Source: Bowmanella yangjiangensis (GTDB lineage: Bacteria > Pseudomonadota > Gammaproteobacteria > Enterobacterales > Alteromonadaceae). From it: a stretch of DNA of 64,000 nucleotides. Below are positions 43,955 through 54,088 of this stretch, piece after piece; position 1 is the stretch's first letter; the number at the start of each line of letters is the position of its first letter. The position numbers and the translations under genes were made by a program. Under the pieces are notes generated by a model. That model was not told the origin of the DNA. It ran no database searches and saw nothing but the letters and a program-made list of their open reading frames with translations. The DNA is taken from NCBI RefSeq assembly GCF_017255015.1, contig NZ_JAFKCS010000006.1:1-64000 (forward strand). Reading direction: 5' to 3'.

Positions 43955-44986
43955 TCAGATGCTGGTTGGCACCACAGTTAACAGCGCACGTTGCCCCAAG
44001 GCCACCTTAGCATTAGGAAACACTATGGCCTCCCCTTCCTGCTCGGCAAAATACTGAGCACCGGTTTCTTCCGCTAACAAATAACCTTTGGGAAAATCAG
44101 TAAAGTTGGGCGCATCATCGGCAAAATTCAAGCGGAAGTCTTCCTGTGTACGATTAATAATCTGATTGATTTTATATACCAGCACAGCATCAGGATTGTA
44201 CTCGGGCAGTGACAACGCCTCCTGGCTTATCAATGCCAGCAAGGTATCTCTGGCCTGTTGAAAGCGCTGCATGTCATTTTGCCCAAATGGCGCCACTTTA
44301 CCCAATTCTACGGTAAAGGCATCAGCACCAAACTCATTGGAGGAAAAATAACTGAAGGTGGTGGTCGGGCTATTGGATAACAAGAACGTATTTACCCCGC
44401 AGGCAAACAAGAACTGTAATTGCGATTGCTTCCAAGGCTGACCATGACGAAAGGGATAAACGGCAAATTTTTCATTCTTCGAACCGCGGATAGCGGTATG
44501 TAAATCGTAGTGGCAGCGGTAGGTCTGGCCCAATTTCTCACCTTGTCGATAGAAATGCCCAACAGCCAATTCCAGCTCTTTAGCTCGCACACGTTCCTGA
44601 TTAACAAGGCCAGGCCCTGACGAGTGAGCGCCGCTGAACAAGCGGTTCATGTTCTCTTCGACAAAACGCTCACCTAAGTCCATTGCAGGTAGGTTACCGA
44701 ACAAAAACAACACCCGGTGAGAAGCGGTCAGTGTTTCCGTTAGCAAAGCTTGAACCAGCTCGTCACATATCTCAATGGGCGCCGTTTCATTGCCGTGCAC
44801 GCCGCTGGACAACACGATGTCTTTGCCTTTGGGAGATACGGGCGTAAAGCTGATAATACCTGGCGCACTGATTTCCACTTCGGTGCCATTGTCTAAAGTG
44901 AATGCAAAAGGCGCAGTAAAAAGCGCGGGAGATTGGCGGCTAAGAGAGAGAAATTGACCGTGCGAACGCAACAACTCGATAGACAT
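43955..44986 (-). CDS. astE: Succinylglutamate desuccinylase
   Basis: AstE performs the last step of the arginine succinyltransferase pathway, releasing glutamate and succinate. The 343-residue length is normal. The zinc motifs of the M14-related AstE/AspA family are present: LSSGVHGNETAPIEI near residue 62 (His, Glu), LFGNLPAMDLGERFVEENMN and YDLHTAIRGSKN. The other ast genes are not in the window, so it is encoded separately from them here. Confidence 0.93.
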   Translation of the reverse strand: MSIELLRSHGQFLSLSRQSPALFTAPFAFTLDNGTEVEISAPGIISFTPVSPKGKDIVLSSGVHGNETAPIEICDELVQALLTETLTASHRVLFLFGNLPAMDLGERFVEENMNRLFSGAHSSGPGLVNQERVRAKELELAVGHFYRQGEKLGQTYRCHYDLHTAIRGSKNEKFAVYPFRHGQPWKQSQLQFLFACGVNTFLLSNSPTTTFSYFSSNEFGADAFTVELGKVAPFGQNDMQRFQQARDTLLALISQEALSLPEYNPDAVLVYKINQIINRTQEDFRLNFADDAPNFTDFPKGYLLAEETGAQYFAEQEGEAIVFPNAKVALGQRALLTVVPTSI

Positions 44987-45050
44987 AGGGTTCCTGGCTA
45001 ATGAATTTGGTCGCTTATACTACCAGAATCACTTAGTCGGGTGCAGAGGA

Positions 45051-46364
45051 TCAGCTAACCCTGTCACGATAAGCCAGCGAGTCTCCGACTATCAGATCAC
45101 TGTGAATAAATTCCACCAAGCGCTCAAAAGGTACCGCCTTGGAAAACAAAAAGCCCTGTCCTTTGCTAATCCCAATTTCACGCAATGCGTGTAGTTGTTC
45201 CACCGATTCGATCCCTTCGGCGATAACCTGGCAGCCTAGGGCCCCTGCAATAAGCTGAGAAGCCTGAATAATGGCTTTATTCACCGGATTTCGGTCCAGT
45301 CCCATCACAAAGGTCTTATCAATTTTAATGGTATCCAGCTCGATATCACGTATATAGGCCAGATTTGAGTAGCCTTTGCCAAAATCATCCACCGCGATAG
45401 ACAATCCCAGAGCTTTTATCTGTGACAACTGTCGCTTCACCAATAACGAATTGGATAGTGCCACGTCTTCGGTTAATTCCAGCTCAAGACGAGACAGATC
45501 GACTGCGTACTTATCGGCCAGACGTTTTACCTTACTGACAAACTGAGAGTCATATAACTGTGTGGGAGATATATTTACTGAGACTTGGATATTAAGACCA
45601 AGGCTCTCTAAACAAAGCGCTGTTTCAAAGGCCTTCTCCAGCACCCAGTAGCCGACTTCATTCATCATGTTGTAGGACTCAGCGGCTTCAATAAAACTGC
45701 CAGGCACTATGATGCCATCTAATGGGTGATTCCAACGCAGCAAACATTCCGCTCCCACTATCTTGAAGGTACCCAAGTCCACCTTGGGCTGGAAATACAG
45801 CTCCAGCTCTTCATTAGCAAAGGCCCGTTTAAGATCGGCTTTCAGTGCCAGGGAACGCCCCGTTTCAGGTTTTTCCTGCAAACGGGTGATCTGGAAGTTA
45901 TCGTACTTGTTTTGCTTAGCTTGCTTTAGCGCCATTTCAGCGCCGGAAAACAGCCGGGAAGCATCCTCATTACCAGGCAAATTCGCCACGGCACCGACAT
46001 TAAAATCAGCCACAAAGGCATTATCGTCAAATACGATAGGCGCTTTGAAGTGCTCAATTAAATGGCTGTAAAAGCCCCTTAACTGCGCATCACTGTGGGT
46101 ACCTGGGATCATCAGGCCGAAAATATCACCGCTAACCCTGCCCAGTAAGCAACGAGGACCAAACAAGGCATTAATACGCCGCGCCAGTTCCTCAAGAATT
46201 AAATCGCCGACTTTATAGCCAAAACTACTGCTGACATCGGAGAAACGCACCACATCAATAAATAACAGAGACAGCTGAGCATCGGCCTCAACAGCCTGTT
46301 CAATGCGATGAAAAAACGCATAGCGATTGGGAATAGTTGCCAGGGATTGGTATGAAACACTCAT
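45051..46364 (-). CDS. GGDEF/EAL domain protein with degenerate GGDEF
   Basis: I start at ATG 46364 (MSVSYQSLATIPN), giving 437 residues. The N-terminal GGDEF-like domain has SGDIF (in GRVSGDIFGLM) instead of GGDEF, so it should not make cyclic-di-GMP. The EAL domain has ECLLRW in place of EALLRW but keeps NISPTQLY, ELELTED, DDFGKGYSNL, IKIDKTFV, AEGIES and the QGFLFSKA end, so phosphodiesterase activity is possible. There is no membrane helix or sensor domain. Confidence 0.9.
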   Translation of the reverse strand: MSVSYQSLATIPNRYAFFHRIEQAVEADAQLSLLFIDVVRFSDVSSSFGYKVGDLILEELARRINALFGPRCLLGRVSGDIFGLMIPGTHSDAQLRGFYSHLIEHFKAPIVFDDNAFVADFNVGAVANLPGNEDASRLFSGAEMALKQAKQNKYDNFQITRLQEKPETGRSLALKADLKRAFANEELELYFQPKVDLGTFKIVGAECLLRWNHPLDGIIVPGSFIEAAESYNMMNEVGYWVLEKAFETALCLESLGLNIQVSVNISPTQLYDSQFVSKVKRLADKYAVDLSRLELELTEDVALSNSLLVKRQLSQIKALGLSIAVDDFGKGYSNLAYIRDIELDTIKIDKTFVMGLDRNPVNKAIIQASQLIAGALGCQVIAEGIESVEQLHALREIGISKGQGFLFSKAVPFERLVEFIHSDLIVGDSLAYRDRVS

Positions 46365-46565
46365 TGAGTACTGCTTCACCTCTGAATTACCAACAGCCGT
46401 TATCCACAAGACACCGGCTTGGTGCAGTACGCACCACCATTTTCATGCCGCCTCATACAGCCAAAAACGTCAGGAAGCGAGGCAATCTGCCAGACGCTTC
46501 CTTAGTCAACCTTGCGCAGCACAAGAACTGATCCAGTGTAGTGCTTACCCTACTGGTTGTTCGGG

Positions 46566-49058
46566 CTAGTCTACCTTGCAGGAAGACAAGCGCCAAATTT
46601 TTTCCACATAGTCTCTAATAGAGCGATCTGAGGTAAATTTACCCATTCTGGCAGTATTTAATATTGCCATGCGTGCCCAGCGAATTTTGTCCCTATAGAC
46701 CCTATCCGCTTTCTTTTGTGCATCGGAATAAGCTTCAAAATCGGCTAGCACCATATAAGGGTCACCACCGTCCAACAAGCTCTGTTTAACACTGACCAGC
46801 TCGCCAGGTTTACCGGGTGTGAAATAATCGGTTTCCAGCCAATCCAATACGGCTTTAATTTCCCGGTTGGTATCGTAGTAGTCATAGGGGCTGTACCCCG
46901 CCTTTTGCATCTTGTGTACCTGCTCAACTGTCAGGCCAAAAATAAAAATATTGTCTTCGCCAACTTCCTCGGCAATCTCAATATTGGCACCATCAAGCGT
47001 TCCGACCGTCACTGCACCGTTTAACGCCAATTTCATATTGCCGGTACCGGAAGCCTCTTTGCCTGCGGTTGAAATCTGCTCGGAAATATCCGCAGCCGGA
47101 ATCATCTTCTCCGCTAAGCTGACTCGGTAATTAGGCAAAAATACCACCTTCAGTTTGTGGTTTACCCGCTTATCGTTATTGATTCTGTCTGCCACTTTGT
47201 TGATGGCATAAATGATGTCTTTGGCCAACTTATAGCCCGGAGCGGCCTTAGCCCCAAATAAAAATGCGCGTGGATGCATATCATAGTCGGGGTTTTCAAG
47301 CAGACGCCGGTACAAGGCCAAAATATGCAGCAGGTTAAGATGCTGGCGCTTGTATTCATGCAGACGTTTAATTTGCACATCAAAGATCATATTGGCATCC
47401 AACTCAACCCCCGTCAGACGCTTTACCTCCTCGGCAAGCAGCAGTTTGTTTGCATGCTTAATCTGCATAAACTGCTGCTGAAAGGCTTTATCATCAGCAA
47501 AACTTGCCAAACCTTGCAATTGATCAAGCTTAAGTGGCCATTCGTCACCCAGTTTACTGCTGATCAACTCAGACAATTTGGGGTTACAGGCTTTGAGCCA
47601 TCGTCTCGGCGTAATTCCGTTGGTTACGTTGGTTAGCTTACCTGGCCAAAGCTGGTCAAACTCGGGGAATAATTGCTCCTTGACCAACTTAGAATGAATG
47701 GCCGCGACACCGTTTACCGCGAATGAACCTATCACCGACAAGTTGCCCATGCGGATCATCTTTTCGCTGCCTTCTTCGATGATGGACAGCTTACGCTTGA
47801 TCACATCGTTACCCGGCCAGGTCTTATCCACCAGCGCCATAAATCTATGGTTGATCTCGTAGATAATCTCCAGATGGCGCGGCAGAATTTTTTCCAGCAT
47901 ACGGGCTGGCCAGCGCTCTAACGCTTCAGGTAACAAGGTATGGTTAGTGTATGCAAAGGAATGGGTACAAATTTCCCAGGCTTTATCCCAGTTCATCTGC
48001 GCCCTATCCACCAGGATTCGCATCAGCTCGGCAATGGCGATTGCCGGATGGGTGTCGTTTAACTGAATAACCACCTGCTCGGCGAAACGACTCCAGTCAT
48101 CGCCATGGGCCCGCTTGTAACGGCGGATGATGTCTTTCAGTGAACAGGCACAGAAAAAGTACTGCTGAATTAAACGCAGCTCTTTGCCAGCTTCGGTTTC
48201 ATCATTGGGGTACAAAACCTTGGAGATAGTTTCGGCCTGCACGTTTTCGCGCTGTGCATCCAGATAACCACCGGCATTAAACACATCCCAGTTAAAGTAG
48301 CCGGATGCCCGGCTTTCCCATAACCTCAAAACGTTAACGGTTTTACCGCCATAGCCAACCACGGGAATATCCCAGGGAACACCACGAACAATAGAGCCTG
48401 GGTGCCATTCTTTGTGGATCTGGCCATTGTCACCGTATTTGGTTTCCACATAACCATATAAGGAAACCTCCTGAATTGACTCAGGACGGCATATTTCCCA
48501 GGGGTTACCGTAATCACGCCAGCTATCTGGCCGTTCAATTTGCGCGCCGGACTGAATCTCCTGACGAAACAAGCCATGCTCATAGTGCAGACCATAGCCA
48601 ATTGCCGGTAGTTGTAAGGTGGCCAGCGAATCAATAAAACACGCAGCCAATCGTCCCAGGCCGCCATTGCCCAGGGCCATGTCCGGCTCTTCTTCCATCA
48701 CATCGTTAATATCTACACCTAACTCAAGTAAGGCCTGACGGGTTGCATCAAACAATCCGAGATTTTGCAGATTGTTAGACATTAGGCGGCCCATTAAAAA
48801 CTCGGCTGAGAAATAGTGCACCGCACGAGTGTCGTTCATATAGTGGGTTTTTTGCGTGATGCGCAAACGCTCCAACACCTGTTCCTGAACAGCAGCACAG
48901 GTGGCCTTCCACCAAGCGTGATTATTAGCCTTGTTCTCATCGGTTCCCAGGGAACAATGCAAATGACGGATAATGGCTTGCTTAATGTCGTTCTTATCCA
49001 ATTCCGTTATTGCTTTTGCCTGCTGCGGATGTAATGCGGAGTTGCCCGTCGTATTCAT
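46566..49058 (-). CDS. glgP: Glycogen/starch/alpha-glucan phosphorylase
   Basis: GlgP releases glucose 1-phosphate from glycogen. The 830 residues match the family length, with the N-terminal [30 protein letters not shown], and the PLP-binding Lys in [14 protein letters not shown] near residue 680. It lies downstream of pgm, which turns its product into glucose 6-phosphate, with a terminator and a HexR-type operator between them. This arrangement gives separate control of the two steps. Confidence 0.96.
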   Translation of the reverse strand: MNTTGNSALHPQQAKAITELDKNDIKQAIIRHLHCSLGTDENKANNHAWWKATCAAVQEQVLERLRITQKTHYMNDTRAVHYFSAEFLMGRLMSNNLQNLGLFDATRQALLELGVDINDVMEEEPDMALGNGGLGRLAACFIDSLATLQLPAIGYGLHYEHGLFRQEIQSGAQIERPDSWRDYGNPWEICRPESIQEVSLYGYVETKYGDNGQIHKEWHPGSIVRGVPWDIPVVGYGGKTVNVLRLWESRASGYFNWDVFNAGGYLDAQRENVQAETISKVLYPNDETEAGKELRLIQQYFFCACSLKDIIRRYKRAHGDDWSRFAEQVVIQLNDTHPAIAIAELMRILVDRAQMNWDKAWEICTHSFAYTNHTLLPEALERWPARMLEKILPRHLEIIYEINHRFMALVDKTWPGNDVIKRKLSIIEEGSEKMIRMGNLSVIGSFAVNGVAAIHSKLVKEQLFPEFDQLWPGKLTNVTNGITPRRWLKACNPKLSELISSKLGDEWPLKLDQLQGLASFADDKAFQQQFMQIKHANKLLLAEEVKRLTGVELDANMIFDVQIKRLHEYKRQHLNLLHILALYRRLLENPDYDMHPRAFLFGAKAAPGYKLAKDIIYAINKVADRINNDKRVNHKLKVVFLPNYRVSLAEKMIPAADISEQISTAGKEASGTGNMKLALNGAVTVGTLDGANIEIAEEVGEDNIFIFGLTVEQVHKMQKAGYSPYDYYDTNREIKAVLDWLETDYFTPGKPGELVSVKQSLLDGGDPYMVLADFEAYSDAQKKADRVYRDKIRWARMAILNTARMGKFTSDRSIRDYVEKIWRLSSCKVD

Positions 49059-49219
49059 TGTTATCCCCTTTGGAATACACCACCTGCCAAGGCGAAAAGG
49101 CAGGTCTGTTTAACTATTCTATTCTTATTGGTCAAATACCGAGTGCTCATTCCCGACTACCAGGCTGCACATGGATATCAAGCAGAAACATTAGTTTAGC
49201 CAATGCAGCCTGATTGTTT

Positions 49220-49234
49220 TGTAATTAAATTACA
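49220..49234. promoter_or_regulatory. HexR-type operator upstream of glgP
   Basis: TGTAATTAAATTACA is a perfect 15-base palindrome that matches the HexR consensus TGTAAT-N3-ATTACA known for central carbohydrate metabolism in Shewanella and relatives. It lies about 160 bases before the glgP start, downstream of the pgm terminator, so it is placed to control glgP. Confidence 0.6.
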
Positions 49235-49313
49235 AAATTCACTTTGAGTGTAATGTTTTTGAACGGAATTAAAATGGCAATTTTGTTGCTGACAAGTTAA
49301 TCAAAAAAACGAT

Positions 49314-49330
49314 GCCCGGATAAACCGGGC
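49314..49330 (-). terminator. Terminator after pgm
   Basis: GCCCGG (49314-49319) pairs with CCGGGC (49325-49330); on the minus strand it is followed by a run of seven T. It ends the seqA-pgm transcript ahead of glgP. Confidence 0.8.
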
Positions 49331-49378
49331 ACCACATACATTTAATCAACATTCAACCGGGAATACTGGATCAATTTT

Positions 49379-51028
49379 TTAACTTTCCGCGTCAAACACC
49401 TGATTTACCAGAGTTTGGGCTTCTTCAATCAGCAACTGCAAATGTGAATCGCCTTTAAAACTCTCCGCATAAATCTTATAAACCGATTCAGTGCCGGACG
49501 GACGGGCTGCAAACCAGCCGTTTTGGGTCGCCACTTTCAGTCCACCAATGGCCGCATCATTGCCTGGCGCTCGGGTCAGGATCTGCTCTATGGTTTCACC
49601 GGCGAGTTGCTTTGACATCACAACCTCAGGTGTCATGCTGGACAGACGTTTTTTCTGCGTGGCATTGGCCGCTACGTCAATACGCTTATAGCTGGGCGCA
49701 CCAAACTTATCAGTCAGCCCTTGATAGGCCTGGCCTGGATCTTTTCCGGTCACAGCCAGAATTTCTGCCGCCAGTAAGCACAAGATGATACCGTCTTTAT
49801 CGGTAGCCCAACTTGTACCGTCCCGACGCAGGAAAATCCCGCCTGCGCTTTCTTCACCAGCGAAGCCCATGCTGCCATCCAGCATATAAGGCACAAACCA
49901 CTTAAAGCCCACCGGCATCTCAGCCAAAGGACGATTCAAGGCCCCGGCCACCCTGTCAATCATGCTGGATGACACTAAGGTCTTGCCTATTTTGAGCTTA
50001 TCACTCCACTGCGGACGATGGCGATACAGGTAATCAATCGCTACCGCCAGGTAGTGATTAGGATTCATCAGGCCGGAGGATTTACACACGATACCGTGAC
50101 GGTCGAAGTCGGCATCGTTACCAAAGGCCAAATCGAACTGGTCTTTCATACTGATAAGACCGGCCATGGCATAAGGAGAGGAACAATCCATACGGATCTT
50201 GCCATCCTTATCCAAATGCATAAACGAAAAGGCGGGGTCGACTCGGCGGTTAACCACCTGAATATCCAGCTTATAACGCTCGGCAATGCGATCCCAATAC
50301 GCCAAACCTGCTCCACCAAGGGGATCCGTGCCTAACTTTAGGCCCGCCGAAGCTATCGCTTGCATATCCACAACCTGATCAAGCTGCAGAACGTAATCCT
50401 CGGCAAAATCACGTTCATGCACATAGCCACTGCGTAGCGCTTGATTGAAATCCAGGCGTTTTACCCCCTGCAAATCTTTAGCGATGAGATCGTTAGCTCG
50501 AGTTTGAATCTGATCAGTAACCTGGTTATCTGCCGGACCACCATGGGGCGGGTTGTATTTGAAGCCTCCATCCTGAGGCGGGTTATGTGACGGCGTGATA
50601 ACAATACCGTCAGCAAAACCGCTGGTTCGGCCACGGTTGTAATTCAAAATCGCCAGAGAAACCGCTGGTGTTGGGGTATAGCCACGGCCAGCTTCTACCA
50701 CTAACTGTACCTGGTTAGCGCTGAGCACTTCTACCGCAGTAATAAAAGCAGGCTCCGATAGCGCGTGGGTATCCATGCCCACAAACAGTGGCCCATCAAT
50801 GTTATTCGCCAAACGGTATTCAGCCAGTGCCTGACAGATAGCCGCTATATGCGCATCGTTAAAGGTGCAATTCAACGAACTGCCACGATGCCCGGAGGTG
50901 CCGAACATGACAGCATGTTCCGGAGCAGATTTGTCGGGCCTGTTAGTGTAATAAGCCGCAACCAACCGGGGAATGTTATCCAGTTGTTCTTCAGTGGCGG
51001 GGTGTCCTGCCAGAGGGTGGAGTGCCAT
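49379..51028 (-). CDS. pgm: Phosphoglucomutase
   Basis: Pgm interconverts glucose 1-phosphate and glucose 6-phosphate. The 549-residue protein has the active-site Ser motif TSGHRGSS near residue 46, metal-binding DADFDRHG near residue 303 and the sugar-binding GEESAGG, and ends in the phosphate-binding RPSGTES. It follows seqA on the same strand after 35 bases, an order also seen in E. coli. It works with glgP downstream. Confidence 0.96.
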   Translation of the reverse strand: MALHPLAGHPATEEQLDNIPRLVAAYYTNRPDKSAPEHAVMFGTSGHRGSSLNCTFNDAHIAAICQALAEYRLANNIDGPLFVGMDTHALSEPAFITAVEVLSANQVQLVVEAGRGYTPTPAVSLAILNYNRGRTSGFADGIVITPSHNPPQDGGFKYNPPHGGPADNQVTDQIQTRANDLIAKDLQGVKRLDFNQALRSGYVHERDFAEDYVLQLDQVVDMQAIASAGLKLGTDPLGGAGLAYWDRIAERYKLDIQVVNRRVDPAFSFMHLDKDGKIRMDCSSPYAMAGLISMKDQFDLAFGNDADFDRHGIVCKSSGLMNPNHYLAVAIDYLYRHRPQWSDKLKIGKTLVSSSMIDRVAGALNRPLAEMPVGFKWFVPYMLDGSMGFAGEESAGGIFLRRDGTSWATDKDGIILCLLAAEILAVTGKDPGQAYQGLTDKFGAPSYKRIDVAANATQKKRLSSMTPEVVMSKQLAGETIEQILTRAPGNDAAIGGLKVATQNGWFAARPSGTESVYKIYAESFKGDSHLQLLIEEAQTLVNQVFDAES

Positions 51029-51063
51029 CGGTTTTCCTTACTTCAGCGCTTTAAAATTACAGT

Positions 51064-51645
51064 TTACTCTGCGTCACCTTGAAACTCAGGGTCAAGGAAA
51101 CGCGCAAGTCGATTTGCGTCCTGCGTGCTATATCCCAGTAGCTTGGCCACTTCCAAAATCATTGTCAGCTTTTTACGGGTATTGTTGTTAGTCACCACCC
51201 AATAGCAGCTACCTGGCAACATTTTGGGGTTGGTACTGCTGCCTGCGGCCAACAGTTCTTCTTTGCTAATGGCAAAATAGGTGCGGTTGCGGCCTTTAAG
51301 TTCAAGCACCTTGGCAAATTCTTTGCCCTGAAAACGTGCCAGCGCCGCCAATACTTCAATAAAGCGCTCAACTACACTGCCCATCTCAGCGACACCAGCC
51401 TGTTCAAGAAAATCAAACAGTGCCCCTTCCTGAACCGGCAACGCCGACTTTGCAACAGGTGCCACCTTAACAGGTGCAACAGCCGCAGGTTCCTCTTTAA
51501 CGGCAGCTACCTGGGTCGTGGCAGGCTTTACAGCGCCGTCACTAAACAACAAGCGGCGCAGGATTTGCGAGGCACTTTCACCAATATGCTGGGTTTGTGC
51601 GGCAATATAACGATACAGCTCTTCATCAATTTCTATATTTTTCAT
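51064..51645 (-). CDS. seqA: Negative modulator of replication initiation SeqA
   Basis: SeqA binds hemimethylated GATC sites and sequesters the origin. The 193-residue protein has the N-terminal oligomerisation domain (MKNIEIDEELYRYIAAQTQH) and the C-terminal DNA-binding domain (FAKVLELKGRNRTYFAISK and YWVVTNNNTRKK), joined by an Ala/Val/Pro-rich linker. Its presence predicts Dam methylation in this organism. It is divergent from ybfF, with 126 bases between them. Confidence 0.95.
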   Translation of the reverse strand: MKNIEIDEELYRYIAAQTQHIGESASQILRRLLFSDGAVKPATTQVAAVKEEPAAVAPVKVAPVAKSALPVQEGALFDFLEQAGVAEMGSVVERFIEVLAALARFQGKEFAKVLELKGRNRTYFAISKEELLAAGSSTNPKMLPGSCYWVVTNNNTRKKLTMILEVAKLLGYSTQDANRLARFLDPEFQGDAE

Positions 51646-51771
51646 TTTTTCTACTGCTGATTATTCACCTGGCGCTCATTATACTTGGCCTGGCTTTCGG
51701 GTACAGTCTCGCGCTACATAGTCTGTTTATGTTATAACGGCGCGCTTTATATTTTCGTGCAATCCAATCCC

Positions 51772-52545
51772 ATGACCTTGAACTATCAAATCAGTGGCCA
51801 GGGCAGCCCGGTAGTATTGCTACACGGTTTGTTTGGCAGCCTGGAAAATCTGGGCGGAATCAAACGTGAACTGGAAAACCAGTTTCAAATCATTGCCATC
51901 GACTTACCTGATCATGGGCGCTCTCCACATAGCCAAGCATTCAGCTATGTGCATTACAGCGAGCAAGTATTGCAGCTGTTAAATAGTCTGGATTTAACCA
52001 ATGTCACCCTGCTTGGACATTCCATGGGCGGCAAGGTCGCAATGAGCCTGGCAATGCATGCACCTAATCAGGTTGCCCAACTGATAGTCGCAGATATTGC
52101 CCCGGTTGCCTATCATGACAGACACAGCGGTATTTTTGCCGGGCTGAATCAGGTAGATTTGCCCACCTTGCAAGACAGACGGCAGGCAGATGCACAAATG
52201 GCGGTGCATATAAAAGAGCCCGGGGTCAGACAGTTTTTGCTGAAAAGTCTGGCTCAGGAGCAAGGAAAATGGCATTGGCGCTTTAATCTAGACTTACTAC
52301 AGCGGGATTACAGCAAGATTACCGACTGGCCATTTAGTGCGCTTCGCTATGACGGACCAACGCTTTTTATTAAAGGTGGTCAATCAGACTATCTCCAGGC
52401 TGCGTATAAGGATACAATCGCCGCGCAGTTTCCGCGTAGTCAGGGGCGCATTATTGCCGATGCTGGTCATTGGCTACATGCAGAAAAGCCCGCCGCTTTT
52501 TGCAAGATTGTTCGCGATTTCATTCGCGCAAATGAGACTAATTAG
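51772..52545 (+). CDS. ybfF: Alpha/beta hydrolase YbfF
   Basis: I start at ATG 51772 (MTLNYQISGQGSPVVLLHGLFGS in part), giving 257 residues. The oxyanion HGLFGS, nucleophile elbow GHSMGG (near residue 84) and late catalytic His in AGHWLHAE are intact. YbfF is an esterase acting on short acyl chains in E. coli. The neighbourhood seqA-ybfF-DUF2788-fldA is the conserved gammaproteobacterial arrangement. Confidence 0.92.
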   Translation: MTLNYQISGQGSPVVLLHGLFGSLENLGGIKRELENQFQIIAIDLPDHGRSPHSQAFSYVHYSEQVLQLLNSLDLTNVTLLGHSMGGKVAMSLAMHAPNQVAQLIVADIAPVAYHDRHSGIFAGLNQVDLPTLQDRRQADAQMAVHIKEPGVRQFLLKSLAQEQGKWHWRFNLDLLQRDYSKITDWPFSALRYDGPTLFIKGGQSDYLQAAYKDTIAAQFPRSQGRIIADAGHWLHAEKPAAFCKIVRDFIRANETN

Positions 52546-52600
52546 CATATAGAACGGTGTTGTGCTATAGTCCGCGCCGTTTTCATGAGGTATCAAAGCC

Positions 52601-52825
52601 ATGTTGAGCCAGTATTATGAGCAGATTGAAACCATTGTCCTCAACCTGACCTTGGTTGCCCTGTTCCTGCTGATGGGCTTTGCAGTGCACGATGTGCTGA
52701 AAAAAAACGACGTACCTATGGTAGGTCGGGCCGTGGTTTATCTGGTGCTGTTTCTTGGCGCCGCAGGTTTCCTGGCAAAGGGGCTGATTCAAGTATTTTG
52801 GCAATCATCCGGCGTGGGCGGCTAA
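52601..52825 (+). CDS. DUF2788 small membrane protein
   Basis: A 74-residue protein with two helices (IVLNLTLVALFLLMGFAVHD, about 13-32, and VVYLVLFLGAAGFLAKGLI, about 45-63) separated by a short charged loop, typical of DUF2788. It sits between ybfF and fldA as in many Gammaproteobacteria. Function unknown. Confidence 0.85.
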   Translation: MLSQYYEQIETIVLNLTLVALFLLMGFAVHDVLKKNDVPMVGRAVVYLVLFLGAAGFLAKGLIQVFWQSSGVGG

Positions 52826-52852
52826 CCACGTCAAACAGAGGTATCAAGACAT

Positions 52853-53377
52853 ATGGCAAGTGTTGGACTATTTTTCGGTAGCGACACAGGCAACACCGAA
52901 CATGTTGCCAAGATGATTCAAAAAGAGCTGGGCAAGAACTTAATCGAAGTCCACGATATCGCCAAAAGCAGCAAAGAGGATATTGCTAACTTTGATCTGC
53001 TAATGTTCGGTATCCCGACTTGGTACTACGGTGAGGCCCAATGTGATTGGGATGACTTCTTCCCTGAATTGGAAGAAATTGATTTCACCGACAAGCTGGT
53101 GGCCATTTTTGGCTGTGGCGATCAGGAAGACTATGCCGAGTATTTCCTGGATGCCATGGGCATGATCCGCGATATCGTTGAAGCTCGCGGTGCCATCATC
53201 ATCGGAAATTGGTCTACCGAAGGCTATCATTTTGAGGCCAGCAAAGGCATGGCCGATGACAGCCATTTTGTGGGTCTGGGTATTGACGAAGATCGTCAAC
53301 CAGAACTGACCGAACAGCGGGTGAAAGCCTGGTGTAAACAAATCCATGAAGAAATGTGCCTGGCTGAACTTGAGTAA
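52853..53377 (+). CDS. fldA: Flavodoxin
   Basis: A 174-residue long-chain flavodoxin. The FMN phosphate loop is FGSDTGNTEHVA near residue 8, the 50s loop GIPTWYYGEAQCDWDD contains Trp57-Tyr58, and the isoalloxazine-flanking loop is FGCGDQEDYAEYF. It donates electrons to several anaerobic and biosynthetic enzymes. In related genomes it is directly followed by fur; here about 6.7 kb of other genes intervene. A strong terminator follows. Confidence 0.96.
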   Translation: MASVGLFFGSDTGNTEHVAKMIQKELGKNLIEVHDIAKSSKEDIANFDLLMFGIPTWYYGEAQCDWDDFFPELEEIDFTDKLVAIFGCGDQEDYAEYFLDAMGMIRDIVEARGAIIIGNWSTEGYHFEASKGMADDSHFVGLGIDEDRQPELTEQRVKAWCKQIHEEMCLAELE

Positions 53378-53390
53378 GCCAAACAAGAAA

Positions 53391-53412
53391 GGAGCCTGAG
53401 GCTCCTTTTTTT
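53391..53412 (+). terminator. Terminator after fldA
   Basis: GGAGCC and GGCTCC with a three-base loop are followed by seven or eight T, a textbook intrinsic terminator. Confidence 0.92.
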
Positions 53413-53491
53413 GTCGCCATAAATCTGTAACAAAGCACCGCTAAGCTGCGCATCCCAAGGCATTCCCCGCACCACCTCCGGTGCCAGTTTC

Positions 53492-54088
53492 ATGGCTTGC
53501 AGGATGAACAAGGCAGAATCATTCCCCACATTTCCCTCAGTGAAGGTCACGACCTTCAGTGCCGATAATCCCAAACTTCGTCAGAGGCGTTTGGTAGAAA
53601 AACTTTATCATCAGTACTGGCCAGAACTATGCGCAAGATTGCGCCATCTGTATGGTGAAGGCCCCCCGGATCCACAGGATATTGCCCAAGAGGCGTTCAC
53701 CCGATTATCGCAATTGGACAGTCTCAACCATGTACTTAATCCCAAGGCATTTTTATACAAAGTGGCGTTTAATATTGGCCATAAGTCTGTTGGTCATATC
53801 ATCAAAACCCGCGAATTCCTTGCCGAACAACTGGAAGATGACAACGTATTGCTAAACGACTTATGTCCGGAACAATTGCTTGCACAGGCGCAACAAATGG
53901 AAGCATTGCAACGGGCCGTAGCAGAGCTAAGTGACAAACAACGAGAAATTTTGCTGCGCTGTCGAATCAAGGGCCAAACCTACGCACAGATTGCCGAACA
54001 AACCGGCTGGAGCCTGGCGGATATCAGCCGTCAACTGACCAGCGCACTCGCCCAGTTAGCCGCCAGTCAACCACAGGATAGAGATTGA
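53492..54088 (+). CDS. ECF sigma factor of FecI type
   Basis: The 198-residue protein (the exact start among upstream Met codons is uncertain) has sigma region 2 (YHQYWPELCARLRHLYG, PQDIAQEAFTRLSQL) and region 4 (LSDKQREILLRCRIKGQTYA, GWSLADISRQLTSALAQL). It is followed by a FecR-like anti-sigma regulator and a receptor with a signalling domain, the full cell-surface signalling set. It shares one base with the FecR start (TGATG). Confidence 0.9.
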   Translation: MACRMNKAESFPTFPSVKVTTFSADNPKLRQRRLVEKLYHQYWPELCARLRHLYGEGPPDPQDIAQEAFTRLSQLDSLNHVLNPKAFLYKVAFNIGHKSVGHIIKTREFLAEQLEDDNVLLNDLCPEQLLAQAQQMEALQRAVAELSDKQREILLRCRIKGQTYAQIAEQTGWSLADISRQLTSALAQLAASQPQDRD

